Origin: Candidatus Aminicenantes bacterium UBA1061
GTDB lineage: Bacteria > Acidobacteriota > Aminicenantia > Aminicenantales > Saccharicenantaceae
Assembly: GCA_002316315.1 (NCBI GenBank)
Contig: DCDG01000041.1
Location: 43,737 to 107,736 of the forward strand
Reading direction: 5' to 3'
Length of the DNA stretch: 64,000 bases
The notes under the pieces are model-generated. The model was not told the origin of the DNA. It worked only from the letters and a program-made list of their open reading frames with translations, and did no database searches. Positions 1 to 8,923 of the stretch are shown here, one piece after another. Numbering within the stretch: position 1 is the stretch's first letter; the number at the start of each line of letters is the position of its first letter. Both the position numbers and the translations under genes were made by a program.

Positions 1-1457
1 ATATGACCGCAATTCTCACAATAAAAAGCTGGAATGGGTACCCCCCAGGATCTTTGCCTGGAAATGCACCAGTCTGGCCGACTGGACATCATATTAGCAA
101 TTCTCTCTTCACCCCAGTAAGGAATCCATCTGACCTTTTTAATCTCGTCTAGAATTTTCTTTCGAAGTTCATTCTTATCCATCGAAATGAACCATTGTTC
201 GGTAGCTCTAAAAATGACTGGATTTTTACATCGCCAGCAATGTGGATAAGAATGGCTGATTTCATCAGCCTTAAGCAGGCTGCCTTCCCTCTTCATATCT
301 TCAACAATCCTCGGATTAGCCTCAAAGACATTCAACCCACCATATCTTTCCACCTGGGGCAGAAATTTGCCTTCTTCATCGACAGGTGTATAAATATCAA
401 GCCCGTAGGCCAGTCCGGTCAAATAATCATCATATCCATGGCCCGGAGCAGTATGGACGCAGCCAGTGCCTTCCTCGAGAGTTACATAATCGGCCAGGAC
501 CAGTCTGGAGTCGCGCTCGAGGAAAGGATGCCTCGCCTTAAGACCCTCTAGCTTCTGGCCAGGAAAAACAGCCAATTCCTGGTAGCGGTCAAGACCGAGC
601 TGCTGGGCCACAACCGGCAACAATCGCCGAGCAACGATATAAACCTCATCACCCTGGCCCACTTCGGCTGCCACATACTCATATTCAGGATGAAAAGCAA
701 TAGCCAGATTGGCCGGCAAAGTCCAGGGGGTCGTTGTCCAGATAATGATGGAGACCTTTTTCCCTTTAAGAACCGGAAACTCCTCAGATAGATCAGAAAT
801 CAAGGGAAACTTGACGTAGATAGAAGGTGATTTTTTTTCTTTATATTCAATCTCGGCTTCAGCCAGAGCTGTCTGACAGTGCAAGCACCAGTGAACCGGC
901 CTCTTCCCTTTATAAACATTACCGGAAGCAAAAAAAGCAGATAACAATCTCAGAATGTCAGCTTCATATTCTGGATTCATGGTCAGATATGGATTTGACC
1001 ATTCTCCGAAAACACCCAGACGTTTGAATTCTTCTCTCTGGATGTCAATAAATTTAAGGGCATATTTCCGGCATTCCTCTCTTATTTCAATAATTGACAT
1101 TTCTTTCTTTTTAGGTCCAAGCAACTGGTCCACTCTAATTTCAATGGGCAGGCCATGGCAATCCCAGCCAGGGATATAAGGTGATAAATAACCCCGCATG
1201 GTTTTAGATTTAATAATAAAATCTTTAAGAATTTTGTTTAAAGCTGTACCTAAATGAATATGCCCATTGGCATATGGTGGCCCATCATGCAGAATAAAAA
1301 CTGGTTGGCCTTTTCGGCTGGCTATAATTTTATCATATAGATTCAGTGCGTCCCATTTCTTTTGAATCTCAGGCTCTTTTTGAACCAGCTGAGCTTTCAT
1401 AGCGAAATCAGTCTGAGGCAGATTAAGCGTCTTTTTCAGATCATTTTTGTCAGCCAT
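1..1457 (-). CDS. ileS: Isoleucyl-tRNA synthetase, N-terminal part (runs off left edge)
   Basis: Class I aminoacyl-tRNA synthetase that charges tRNA-Ile in the cytoplasm. About 485 codons are readable without a stop, starting at the ATG complementary to 1455-1457 (MADKNDLKK). The class I HIGH signature is visible as GPPYANGHIHLG around residue 60, followed by GWDCHGLPIE, and the editing-domain stretch WTTTPWTLPANLA and GTGCVHTAPGHG. The visible part ends near RPDWCISRQRSWGVPIP, so the KMSKS loop and C-terminal zinc domain lie outside the window. It is downstream of nadB on the same strand with a 114-base gap, so it may be the last gene of that unit or have its own promoter there. The family call is secure; IleS rather than ValRS or LeuRS follows from the wording of the HIGH and editing motifs. 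Confidence 0.95.
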   Translation of the reverse strand, partial: MADKNDLKKTLNLPQTDFAMKAQLVQKEPEIQKKWDALNLYDKIIASRKGQPVFILHDGPPYANGHIHLGTALNKILKDFIIKSKTMRGYLSPYIPGWDCHGLPIEIRVDQLLGPKKKEMSIIEIREECRKYALKFIDIQREEFKRLGVFGEWSNPYLTMNPEYEADILRLLSAFFASGNVYKGKRPVHWCLHCQTALAEAEIEYKEKKSPSIYVKFPLISDLSEEFPVLKGKKVSIIIWTTTPWTLPANLAIAFHPEYEYVAAEVGQGDEVYIVARRLLPVVAQQLGLDRYQELAVFPGQKLEGLKARHPFLERDSRLVLADYVTLEEGTGCVHTAPGHGYDDYLTGLAYGLDIYTPVDEEGKFLPQVERYGGLNVFEANPRIVEDMKREGSLLKADEISHSYPHCWRCKNPVIFRATEQWFISMDKNELRKKILDEIKKVRWIPYWGEERIANMMSSRPDWCISRQRSWGVPIPAFYCENCGH

Positions 1458-1571
1458 TGACTACTCTCCAGCAGTTACTAAATTTTTTCTATTATAAAAC
1501 AGGTCAATTGAAACTGCTATATCCCCAGGGGACTTTTTGGAAAAAGTTGGAAAGCGGTCTGGTGCCCTGGC

Positions 1572-3167
1572 TCAGTTCAGGCGAAAATGGGCCCCCCGGC
1601 TCTCTTGATTGGCCAGGGCGGCTCTGGTGATCAGTAAAGCCACTTGCAGTCCATGCCGCAGATCCACCAGCTCGGGATCCATGGGTGCCTCTTGATAAAA
1701 TTTATCCACACGGTGCTGCAAATATTCCAGGTCGGCTCTGGCTCTTTCCAGTCGTTTCGTAGTCCTTATAATACCAGCATAATTCCACATAGTAGAACGG
1801 ATAGTTGTCCAGTCCTGATATATTAAGGCCGGATCAATGGCTTCTTCCCTTTGTGGATAGCGCCAGGAACGAATCAGGCTGGGATTGCACCTCAGCTCTG
1901 GTTGAAAATTTTCACTTATATGTCTGGCCGCTCTAGTTCCCCAGACCAGTCCTTCCAGCAGAGAAGTCGAACCGAGACGGTTGGCTCCATGAAGTCCGGT
2001 GCAGGATACCTCACCCACTGCATAAAGTCTGGAGAGTGAGGAGCGTCCCCAGGTATCTACCAGCACCCCCCCACAGGAAAAGTGAGCAGCTGGGACCACC
2101 GGAATTGGCTCTCTGGTAATATCAAGGCCATAACTCAGGCAGGTCCGATATATATAAGGAAACCTTTTTTTAATATCAACTCTGGTCTGTCCGGCCAGAT
2201 CAAGCAGTACAAACTTTGATTTAGTATTAATCATCTCTTGATAGATAGCCCTGGTAACTTCATCCCGGGGAGCGAGATCTTTAAGCGGGCTGTATTTGTC
2301 CATAAAGGCCCGACCGTCTCTGGTCTTCAATCTGGCCCCCTCTCCTCTGACCGACTCTGAGATCAGGAAATTATCAGCCTCCCGGTGGTAGAGAGCCGTG
2401 GGGTGAAACTGAATATATTCCATGTTGACAATTCTGGCCCCGGCCCTTTGAGCCATTGCATAGCCCGAACCGATGGCTGTTTTGGGGTTAGAAGTAAATT
2501 CAAAGACGGCTCCACAGCCACCTGTGGCCAGAACGGTATAATTGGCTATAAATTTTTTAATCAGATGAGATTTATTATCAAGAACATAGGCTCCGAGACA
2601 AAACGGCTCCTGGTAAGAGGCTAATGGATCAGTTAGATGATGAGGACTGGTCAGTAAATCAACTGCAGTGTGGTCAAAATATAGGTGAATATTGGGGAAA
2701 TCTTTCAGGTGGTTATATAAAGCCGTAGCAATCGTTCGACCGGTAGCGTCTGCTACATGAAGAATCCGCCGTCGAGAATGCCCGCCTTCCAGAGCATAAT
2801 CCAGCTTATCAGGCGAAGAACGGGCAAATGGTATTTTTAGTTCCTGAATCAGGATTCTATCTATAGCTTTTTTCCCCTCAGCTACCAGTAGATCAACTGC
2901 TTCAGGATTGTTAATATAATCGCCAGCTTTAAGAATGTCCTCTTTTAACAGTTCCGGCTTATCATCCTGGCCAAAGGAGACTATTCCACCCTGAGCCCAA
3001 TAGGTATTAGAACCTTCGATACCAGGCGATTTGACCACTACATTTACTTCCAGCCCCTGTTTAGCTGCTTCCAGAGCTGTAATTCCTCCAGCTATTCCGC
3101 TGCCAATTACCAGAATATCTGAATATACTTCTTCTTCAATTATCTTACTCATAGTTAACTTTTTCAT
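1572..3167 (-). CDS. nadB: L-aspartate oxidase
   Basis: FAD enzyme that oxidises L-aspartate to iminoaspartate, the first step of de novo NAD synthesis; NadA then makes quinolinate. The 531-residue length is normal for the family. Visible motifs are the dinucleotide-binding IGSGIAGGITALEAA (residues 21-35), the Ser/Thr-rich substrate loop SNTYWAQGG, the flavin region HPTALYHREADNFLISE, RGEGARL, RDEVTRAI and HGANRLGSTSLLEGLVWG. The ATG overlaps the nadC stop by four bases (ATGA), so the two are translationally coupled. An in-frame ATG five codons later is possible but would lose the coupling. nadA is not in the window. Succinate dehydrogenase flavoprotein is the main alternative family, but there is no sdhB neighbour and the nadC coupling settles it. 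Confidence 0.95.
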   Translation of the reverse strand: MKKLTMSKIIEEEVYSDILVIGSGIAGGITALEAAKQGLEVNVVVKSPGIEGSNTYWAQGGIVSFGQDDKPELLKEDILKAGDYINNPEAVDLLVAEGKKAIDRILIQELKIPFARSSPDKLDYALEGGHSRRRILHVADATGRTIATALYNHLKDFPNIHLYFDHTAVDLLTSPHHLTDPLASYQEPFCLGAYVLDNKSHLIKKFIANYTVLATGGCGAVFEFTSNPKTAIGSGYAMAQRAGARIVNMEYIQFHPTALYHREADNFLISESVRGEGARLKTRDGRAFMDKYSPLKDLAPRDEVTRAIYQEMINTKSKFVLLDLAGQTRVDIKKRFPYIYRTCLSYGLDITREPIPVVPAAHFSCGGVLVDTWGRSSLSRLYAVGEVSCTGLHGANRLGSTSLLEGLVWGTRAARHISENFQPELRCNPSLIRSWRYPQREEAIDPALIYQDWTTIRSTMWNYAGIIRTTKRLERARADLEYLQHRVDKFYQEAPMDPELVDLRHGLQVALLITRAALANQESRGAHFRLN

Positions 3168-4000
3168 ATAAATTCAAGGGAAATATCAGCTGAACGAAAA
3201 GAATGAGTCAGCGCCCCAACTGAAATAAAATCGACTCCAGTCAGAGCAATTTCCCTGACTGTGTCTAGATTAACTTTGCCAGAAACCTCCAGCGGAACCC
3301 GGCCGGAGACCAGTTCGACCGCCATTTTGATCATCTCCAGTTCCATGTTATCAAGCATGATAAGATCAGCTCCCCCCTCCAGGGCTTCCTTCACTTCCTG
3401 AAGGTTAGTGGCTTCAATTTCTATTTTTACACCTGGACTGGCCTTTTCTTTAGCCTTTTCCAGGGCAGGCGTTATCCCCCCGGCTATCCTGATATGGTTA
3501 TCTTTAATCAGCATCATATCAGACAAACTCAGGCGGTGATTTTTGCCGCCGCCAATTCTTACTGCGTATTTCTCCAGCTCCCGCCAGCCAGGAGTCGTTT
3601 TTCTGGTATCAAGAATAGCAGCCCTTGTTCCCCTCACTTCCTCCACAAAAGCTCTGGTCAGGGTGGCAATGCCCGATAATCGCTGCAGAAAATTCAAAGC
3701 TGTTCTTTCGGCCTTCAAAATGGAGTTAGCGCGACCTGAAATTTGAGCCAGAATGTCCCCCGGAGAAAATTGGTAGCCATCCTGCCTGGCTTCGGTCAAT
3801 TTGACCTCTTTATCAACCGTCGCCAGAACCCTGATCGCAATTTCCAGACCAGCCAGCACGCCCTCCTCTTTGCCCAGAAAAACGGCTGAAGCCTCAAGGC
3901 TGGCCGGCACGATGGCCTCTGTGGTTATATCGCCAGCAGGCAAATCTTCTTCAAGAGCCAGAGCAATCAAATTATCAAGTTTCTTTTCATTTATGTCCAT
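3164..4000 (-). CDS. nadC: Nicotinate-nucleotide pyrophosphorylase (quinolinate phosphoribosyltransferase)
   Basis: Converts quinolinate and PRPP to nicotinate mononucleotide, the committed NAD step after NadB/NadA. The 278-residue length fits the family. Diagnostic motifs: LEEDLPAGDITTEA near the N-terminus, ERTALNFLQRLSGIAT, the quinolinate-binding DTRKTTPGWRELEKYAVRIG followed by GGKNHR, LIKDNHI, and EIEATNLQE plus DLIMLDNM in the barrel. The start ATG is complementary to 3998-4000. No Shine-Dalgarno sequence precedes it, and a promoter -10 box ends only about ten bases upstream, so the message may be leaderless. It heads a nadC-nadB unit that may extend into ileS, and is divergent from tldD. 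Confidence 0.95.
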   Translation of the reverse strand: MDINEKKLDNLIALALEEDLPAGDITTEAIVPASLEASAVFLGKEEGVLAGLEIAIRVLATVDKEVKLTEARQDGYQFSPGDILAQISGRANSILKAERTALNFLQRLSGIATLTRAFVEEVRGTRAAILDTRKTTPGWRELEKYAVRIGGGKNHRLSLSDMMLIKDNHIRIAGGITPALEKAKEKASPGVKIEIEATNLQEVKEALEGGADLIMLDNMELEMIKMAVELVSGRVPLEVSGKVNLDTVREIALTGVDFISVGALTHSFRSADISLEFI

Positions 4001-4009
4001 AATAGGTTG

Positions 4010-4038
4010 ATTATAGAAATTGTTAGCTGGTGAGTCAA
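4010..4038 (-). promoter_or_regulatory. Sigma-70-type promoter for nadC-nadB
   Basis: On the minus strand TTGACT (4033-4038), a 17-base spacer and a perfect TATAAT (4010-4015). The expected transcription start is near 4003, only about three bases from the nadC ATG at 4000, which implies a leaderless or nearly leaderless transcript. Motifs are seen directly; activity is inferred. Confidence 0.7.
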
Positions 4039-4136
4039 TGAAACTCCTGATCGGATACTATTTGCCAGCTGCTCTTGATTATCTGGCCAATTTGTGCCAG
4101 AATTTTTTTTAATATTTTGTTCTGGATATAAATACC

Positions 4137-5576
4137 ATGACCAAGCAACTGGTGATGAATTCTGTCTGCCCTGCACCTTTTCAGCTAAATACCTCTCTTT
4201 TGAAAAAAGTTCTAATGACTGCTTTAAGCCGGGGTGGTGATTTCGCTGATTTATTTTTAGAATACCGGACATCTCTTTCAATTTCAATGGAAGAAGACAT
4301 TATAAAGGAGAGCGAAGAAACTCTGACCATCGGGCTGGGAATAAGGGTGATTAAAAAAGACAGGACAGGTTATGCCTATGCCAACGATTTAAACGAAGAA
4401 AAGTTAATCAAGGCAGCCAGAGCAGCAGCTGTTATTGCCGACCAAAGAATCAGCCGACCCAGGCCTGTCGCCTTTCGCCCCATCAGAGTAAAAAATCGAG
4501 TAGCTCCAGTAAAAAAATTGGCGACAGCTCTGCCTCTGGATGAAAAAATCGATCTGGTCAAGCGGGCCTATCAAGCTGCTTTAAATTTTGATCCAGCTAT
4601 CAAAAAGGTTCAGGTAATTTATGCCGAGTCAACCCAGTACGTCTGGATATTAAATTCAGAGGGAATATCCGTTAAGGACTGCCGCCCGATGATCAAACTG
4701 GCCGTCCATTCACTGGCTGAAAGACAGGGTCATCGGGAATCCGGCTATTATGGCGGTGGCGGTCGGGTTGGTCTGGAATATTTCAAAAATTCAATGACGC
4801 CAGAAACTATAGCCAGAGAATCAGCCAGAGAAGCTTGCCTGTTGCTGGAGGCGTCTGAAGCCCCGGCCGGGTCCTGGCCGATAATTCTATCTCCGGGACA
4901 CAGCGGCGTCCTTATTCATGAAGCAGTCGGACATCTGCTCGAAGCCGACTTTATCCGGAAAAAAACTTCTATTTTCTGGGATAAACTGGGCCAGAAAGTG
5001 GCTTCCGACCAGGTCACTATTTATGATGACCCAACCATTCCTGGCTTCCGCGGTTCCTATAACATTGATGATGAAGGGACCAGACCAGACAGGACCCTCC
5101 TCATTGACCGAGGCGTTATCAATGAGTTCCTTCAGGATAAACTATCAGCCCGGCTGATGGGAAAGAAGGCTAATGGGCACGGCCGGAGGCAGGATTATTC
5201 TCACTGGCCCTTGCCCAGGATGAGCAACACCTATCTAGCTCCAGGCGAGTATTCACCTGAGGAAATAATTCATTCGGTCAAAAAAGGATTTTATGTCAGC
5301 CGCTTATCTGGAGGTCAGGTAGAAGATTCAGGCCAGTTTACTTTTTCAGTCACCCTGGGGTTTCTGGTTGAGAAAGGCCGGCTGACCAGACCGGTTAAAC
5401 AGGCCACTTTAATTGGAACCAATCTGGACATACTGCAAAAAGTAGAAATGGTCGGGCATGATCTGGACTTTGGCCTGCAGACGGCAACCTGTGGCAAAGA
5501 AGCTCAGCAAGTCCCGGTCAATGATGGCTGTCCAACAATGAAAATTACCGGGATGACAATTGGAGGGCAGTTATGA
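4137..5576 (+). CDS. tldD: TldD-family metalloprotease subunit
   Basis: TldD is the metal-binding subunit of the TldD/TldE heterodimeric protease, known for microcin B17 leader removal and CcdA degradation in E. coli; its general role is cleaving unfolded peptides. The 479-residue protein has the HExxxH zinc motif as HEAVGH at residues 261-266, within LIHEAVGHLLEADFIRK, and the family C-terminal region ending in the MKITGMTIGG-like tail. The downstream partner TldE/PmbA overlaps its stop by four bases, the usual heterodimer arrangement. The first ATG at 4137 is used; no strong ribosome-binding site is seen. The retained HExxxH identifies it as the catalytic partner, since TldE lacks that motif. 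Confidence 0.93.
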   Translation: MTKQLVMNSVCPAPFQLNTSLLKKVLMTALSRGGDFADLFLEYRTSLSISMEEDIIKESEETLTIGLGIRVIKKDRTGYAYANDLNEEKLIKAARAAAVIADQRISRPRPVAFRPIRVKNRVAPVKKLATALPLDEKIDLVKRAYQAALNFDPAIKKVQVIYAESTQYVWILNSEGISVKDCRPMIKLAVHSLAERQGHRESGYYGGGGRVGLEYFKNSMTPETIARESAREACLLLEASEAPAGSWPIILSPGHSGVLIHEAVGHLLEADFIRKKTSIFWDKLGQKVASDQVTIYDDPTIPGFRGSYNIDDEGTRPDRTLLIDRGVINEFLQDKLSARLMGKKANGHGRRQDYSHWPLPRMSNTYLAPGEYSPEEIIHSVKKGFYVSRLSGGQVEDSGQFTFSVTLGFLVEKGRLTRPVKQATLIGTNLDILQKVEMVGHDLDFGLQTATCGKEAQQVPVNDGCPTMKITGMTIGGQL

Positions 5577-6922
5577 AAGCCAGAAAATCTCGGCGGGAGG
5601 AGCTGAGACATCTAGCCGATAAGCTGGTTGGGGCCGGGCTGAAAGCAGGAGCAGACGAGATTGAGGTCACTATCTATGACGGTCATCAGTTCGAAGTTCA
5701 GGTCAGACAGCAGCAAATAGAACATCTGGTAGAAGCTGATCCCAGGTATTGTTCTGTCCGGATATTTAAAGATAAAAGAAAAGCCACCTTCAGCACCTCA
5801 GATCTGAGCTGGTCAACTCTTTATTCACTCGTCAAAAAAGCCATTATCAGAGCCAGCCGGACTCAACCCGATGAACTGGCCGGGCTGCCACCAGCTGCCA
5901 GGTACAAAGTTGACGAGTTGTCTTTAAAATTGGCCGATCCGGCTCTCATCGTCTTAAAATCTGAAGAAAAAATAAAGCTTGCTCTGGAGACAGAAAGAAT
6001 AGGCCTGTCTGACCGCCGGATTATCAATTCTTTTGGAGCCGGTTTTGAAAGCAGTGAACTTAAAACAATCCTGGTCAGTTCTAATGGATTTAGCGGAGAA
6101 TACTTCGAGACCGAGGCCAGCCTGAGTCTGGGGCTGCAAGCCGGCCAGGGTGACCAGCTGGTTGAAGATTACTGGTTTTCATCGGCCCGTCATTTGAAGG
6201 ATTTATCTTCGCCGCAGGAAGTAGCCAGGAAAGCTGTAGAAAGAACTGTCCGTCTGCTAAATCCACGGAAAATAAAAACTCAACAGGTGCCTGTGATTTT
6301 TGAACCGATGATGACCTCCTGGCTTCTGGCTTTTCTTTTCCAGTGCGTCTCCGGCGAGGCTGTTTATCAAAGGACAACCTTTCTGGCTGACCGACTGGGT
6401 GAAAAGATAGGCGACGATAAGCTCATGGTCATGGACGATGGCCTTCTGCCAGGAAAGCCTGGCTCCAGGCCATTTGATGCTGAAGGGGTCCCAACCCAGA
6501 CTACCAAGGTTATAGAAGCCGGGGTTTTAAAGAATTTTCTCTGCGATACCTATGCAGGACGAAAGCTCGGGCTGGCTTCTACCGGCAATGCTGAGCCAGA
6601 AGGCATCGGGCCCAACAATTTTTATCTGGAACGCGGTCAGGTCACACCAGAAGAAATTATCAGGTCAACCCAAAAGGGCCTGTTACTGACCAGAACAATT
6701 GGCCAGGGGCTAAACCCGGTCACAGGCGATATTTCCAGGGGTGCCTTTGGCCTGTGGATTGAGGATGGCGAGATTGCCTTTCCTGTGTCTGAAATAGCTA
6801 TCTCTGGCAATCTAAATAATGTCTTGAACTCGATAGAAATGATTGGTTCAGATCTGTCTTTTTCGAGCCAGATTTGCGGCCCATCTGTCAAAATAGCCGA
6901 AATGACAGTAGCTGGTCTTTAA
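5573..6922 (+). CDS. pmbA: TldE/PmbA family, non-catalytic protease partner
   Basis: Second subunit of the TldD/TldE complex. The 449-residue protein shows the PmbA-like organisation: an N-terminal alpha/beta domain with GADEIEVTIYDG, a central beta-rich core with STGNAEPEGIGPNNFYLERG, and a C-terminal barrel with GAFGLWIEDGEIAFPVSEIAISGNL-type wording. No HExxxH is present, as expected for TldE, which shapes the proteolytic chamber rather than binding metal. The ATG overlaps the tldD stop (ATGA), indicating coupled translation. Its stop codon overlaps that of the convergent nitroreductase gene by three to four bases, so no intergenic terminator is possible here. Confidence 0.92.
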   Translation: MKARKSRREELRHLADKLVGAGLKAGADEIEVTIYDGHQFEVQVRQQQIEHLVEADPRYCSVRIFKDKRKATFSTSDLSWSTLYSLVKKAIIRASRTQPDELAGLPPAARYKVDELSLKLADPALIVLKSEEKIKLALETERIGLSDRRIINSFGAGFESSELKTILVSSNGFSGEYFETEASLSLGLQAGQGDQLVEDYWFSSARHLKDLSSPQEVARKAVERTVRLLNPRKIKTQQVPVIFEPMMTSWLLAFLFQCVSGEAVYQRTTFLADRLGEKIGDDKLMVMDDGLLPGKPGSRPFDAEGVPTQTTKVIEAGVLKNFLCDTYAGRKLGLASTGNAEPEGIGPNNFYLERGQVTPEEIIRSTQKGLLLTRTIGQGLNPVTGDISRGAFGLWIEDGEIAFPVSEIAISGNLNNVLNSIEMIGSDLSFSSQICGPSVKIAEMTVAGL

Positions 6923-7527
6923 ACTTTAAGGTCTGGAGGAAACTTCTGACCGTAAAAATTCCAGTGGGTTACCTGCTGGAGACTTCTCTTCGGAACATGG
7001 AGACAGCCTTTTTCATCTTTCCAGTACTTAACTGAGCCCGAAAACTCTTCGACTAGCGGTTGTTCGGCTGGATAACCAAGAGCAATGACCGAATCAATCC
7101 GGTGGCTGTCCGGCAGCCTGAGAGCTGGCTGAAGCTGTTCCCGGTCAACCGAGATCAGCCAGCAGCTGCCGACCCCAACCGAAAGAGCACCAAGAATGAT
7201 ATTTTCGGCAGCCGCTCCTACATCATACTCAAACCCCTTATTTCTGATCTGAGTATTGACCAGGATGATTATGTATGCAGCCGGTTCTTGCCCTGGCTTG
7301 GGATCACCAGCTGGATTTATATAGGCCGCCCAGCGCAGGCAGGAGAATACTTTCCTCTTTACCTGGTCATCATTCACCACCAGAAATTCCAGAGGCTGAA
7401 GATTAGAGGCGGACGGAGCCAGCCTTCCCAGGTCCGCCAGCTGATAAAGAAGTTCAAGTGGCACTTCTGCCGGCTGAAACTGACGGATTGTTCTCCTTTT
7501 TCTGATCAAACTTATAAAATCCTCCAT
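6919..7527 (-). CDS. Nitroreductase-family FMN oxidoreductase
   Basis: A 202-residue flavoprotein of the nitroreductase superfamily. It opens with FISLIRKRRTIRQFQP, the RR-x-x-R-x-F phosphate-binding segment for FMN, then LGRLAPSASNLQPLEFLVV (the APSxxNxQP motif) and, in the C-terminal half, GAAAENIILGALSVGVGSCW and VIALGYPAEQP. Such enzymes use NAD(P)H to reduce quinones, nitro compounds or other acceptors; the physiological substrate cannot be read from sequence. The start ATG at 7527 is preceded by a strong GGAGGAGG-like ribosome-binding site. An MFS transporter gene lies immediately upstream on the same strand (30 bases), so the two may be co-transcribed. Confidence 0.88.
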   Translation of the reverse strand: MEDFISLIRKRRTIRQFQPAEVPLELLYQLADLGRLAPSASNLQPLEFLVVNDDQVKRKVFSCLRWAAYINPAGDPKPGQEPAAYIIILVNTQIRNKGFEYDVGAAAENIILGALSVGVGSCWLISVDREQLQPALRLPDSHRIDSVIALGYPAEQPLVEEFSGSVKYWKDEKGCLHVPKRSLQQVTHWNFYGQKFPPDLKV

Positions 7528-7557
7528 AGCAGATTCCTCCTCCTTTCCTTTAATTGT

Positions 7558-8766
7558 TTATTCCTGACGGCATTTTTTCCCGGACAGGCCTGGTTCCGGC
7601 GCTATAAAATTAAAAATAAAATTGACCACTAGCAATAAAAGGCCAGCCGCCAGATACATCTGCTTGAGGCCAATCATCTCCGAAACCCAGCCATAAAATA
7701 TTGAACCAAGTCCCATGCCCACGTCAAATAGAGAATTATAAAGACTGATGGCCAGGCCTTTATTGCCCCGGCCCATGAAATCTATCAAATAAGCACTCAG
7801 GGCCGGAAAGATTATTCCCTGACCTAAACCACCGAGAAAACCAGTCGTCAGCAGCAACCACTGGCTGTTAATTCTGGAAATCAAAATTAAGTTAAATCCG
7901 ATCAATAGCGCGGAGATAAAGACAATTTTTTTCCGGCCGTATTGATCAGACACCCCACCCAGTCGAAAGCGGGAGAGAATAGCTGCGACCGAAAAAACAA
8001 TGAAGAAAGGTCCAACCCGACCGAGCCGGAGAGAACTAACTAACAATGGCATAAAATAAATCATGGCCCCTCTAACCGAGCCATGGACTACCGGCATCAA
8101 GCCAATGAAGATCAAAACAAGCCAGGCGGTATTTTTCCATCTTTTTTCTCGGCCAGAAGTGACTTCCTCAACTGGCACATCTCTGGGCAGCTCTTTGATG
8201 ACCAGAACGAGTATTAAAGACAGGACGAGAAAAAAAAGGGCAGAATTAACCAGCCAGGGAAATCCCCACCGATTGATAATTTCCTCACCCAGTGAGGGCC
8301 CGACAGCATTAGCTATCAAACCGGCCACTCCAACCAGGCCAATTGATCTGGCCACACTTTCCACCGGAGCCAGATCGGTGCACATGGCAACATTGGCCGT
8401 CATGCTGATTCCCCACCCCAGACCGGTGATAGCCCGGAGAATAACGGGTAGAGAACCGGCATCTCTGACCAGATGAAAAAAAGGCACAACGCTAATTAAG
8501 ATCAGCAGCCCGAGAATCGAGATTTTCTTACCGCCGCGCCTGTCGATCTGGCGACCGAAAAAAGGGCGGATTAAGATAGCGGTTACGCTGTGAATTCCCA
8601 TGATCAACCCAACCTGGCTGGTCCTGGGATTAAACTGCTTTAGATAAAGCGGAAGTATAAAAAACAGGCTGATAGAAAGATAAAGGAAAAAATAAGCTAA
8701 AATTCCAAAAACAAAATCCAGAGTCCATAACTTGTCTGTTTCCCTGAGACGATTTGGTTCTACCAT
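7558..8766 (-). CDS. Major facilitator superfamily transporter
   Basis: A 402-residue integral membrane protein with about twelve hydrophobic segments in two halves. Between segments 2 and 3 it has the MFS signature RPFFGRQIDRRGGKK (G-x-x-x-D-R-x-G-R/K-K), repeated in the second half as RFRLGGVSDQYGRKK. The loop between the halves is short and charged (LPRDVPVEEVTSGREKR). The overall look matches drug or sugar efflux members of MFS, but the substrate cannot be inferred. The start ATG is complementary to 8764-8766 with a weak upstream ribosome-binding site. It shares a strand with the nitroreductase gene 30 bases downstream and is divergent from the YitT gene. Confidence 0.88.
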   Translation of the reverse strand: MVEPNRLRETDKLWTLDFVFGILAYFFLYLSISLFFILPLYLKQFNPRTSQVGLIMGIHSVTAILIRPFFGRQIDRRGGKKISILGLLILISVVPFFHLVRDAGSLPVILRAITGLGWGISMTANVAMCTDLAPVESVARSIGLVGVAGLIANAVGPSLGEEIINRWGFPWLVNSALFFLVLSLILVLVIKELPRDVPVEEVTSGREKRWKNTAWLVLIFIGLMPVVHGSVRGAMIYFMPLLVSSLRLGRVGPFFIVFSVAAILSRFRLGGVSDQYGRKKIVFISALLIGFNLILISRINSQWLLLTTGFLGGLGQGIIFPALSAYLIDFMGRGNKGLAISLYNSLFDVGMGLGSIFYGWVSEMIGLKQMYLAAGLLLLVVNFIFNFIAPEPGLSGKKCRQE

Positions 8767-8862
8767 TGTTGCTCAAACCAGGCCAGGAGTAAGTTATTTA
8801 AATAGCTCAAATCATCGGCCTTGTAAACAACAATTGCTCAGCTGCTGTCAGCTGGGGCTTGT

Positions 8863-8891
8863 TTGACAGACCACAGCCAAAGTGATAAAAA
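8863..8891 (+). promoter_or_regulatory. Candidate promoter for the YitT-family gene
   Basis: TTGACA (8863-8868), a 17-base spacer and TAAAAA (8886-8891, four of six matches to TATAAT). If used, transcription starts near 8898, downstream of the GTG at 8882, which supports the later ATG at 8924 as the real start of the next gene. Confidence 0.45.
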
Positions 8892-8923
8892 TCATCAAAT
8901 TGTCTTGTGGCAGGCAAACTGAT

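Noticed and set aside
195..551. 118-residue plus-strand frame over the left end
   Set aside because: It lies antisense inside ileS, whose motifs are clear on the minus strand. It has no family resemblance and no ribosome-binding site.
3991..4287. 98-residue minus-strand frame before nadC
   Set aside because: Overlaps the start of tldD and the nadC promoter, with no protein-like motif. The promoter and nadC start explain the region.
7060..7632. 190-residue plus-strand frame
   Set aside because: Antisense to the nitroreductase gene and part of the MFS gene, both of which have clear motifs. Composition is unlike a real protein.
8063..8476. 137-residue plus-strand frame
   Set aside because: Antisense to the MFS transporter gene; low-complexity Ser/Thr/Arg-rich translation.
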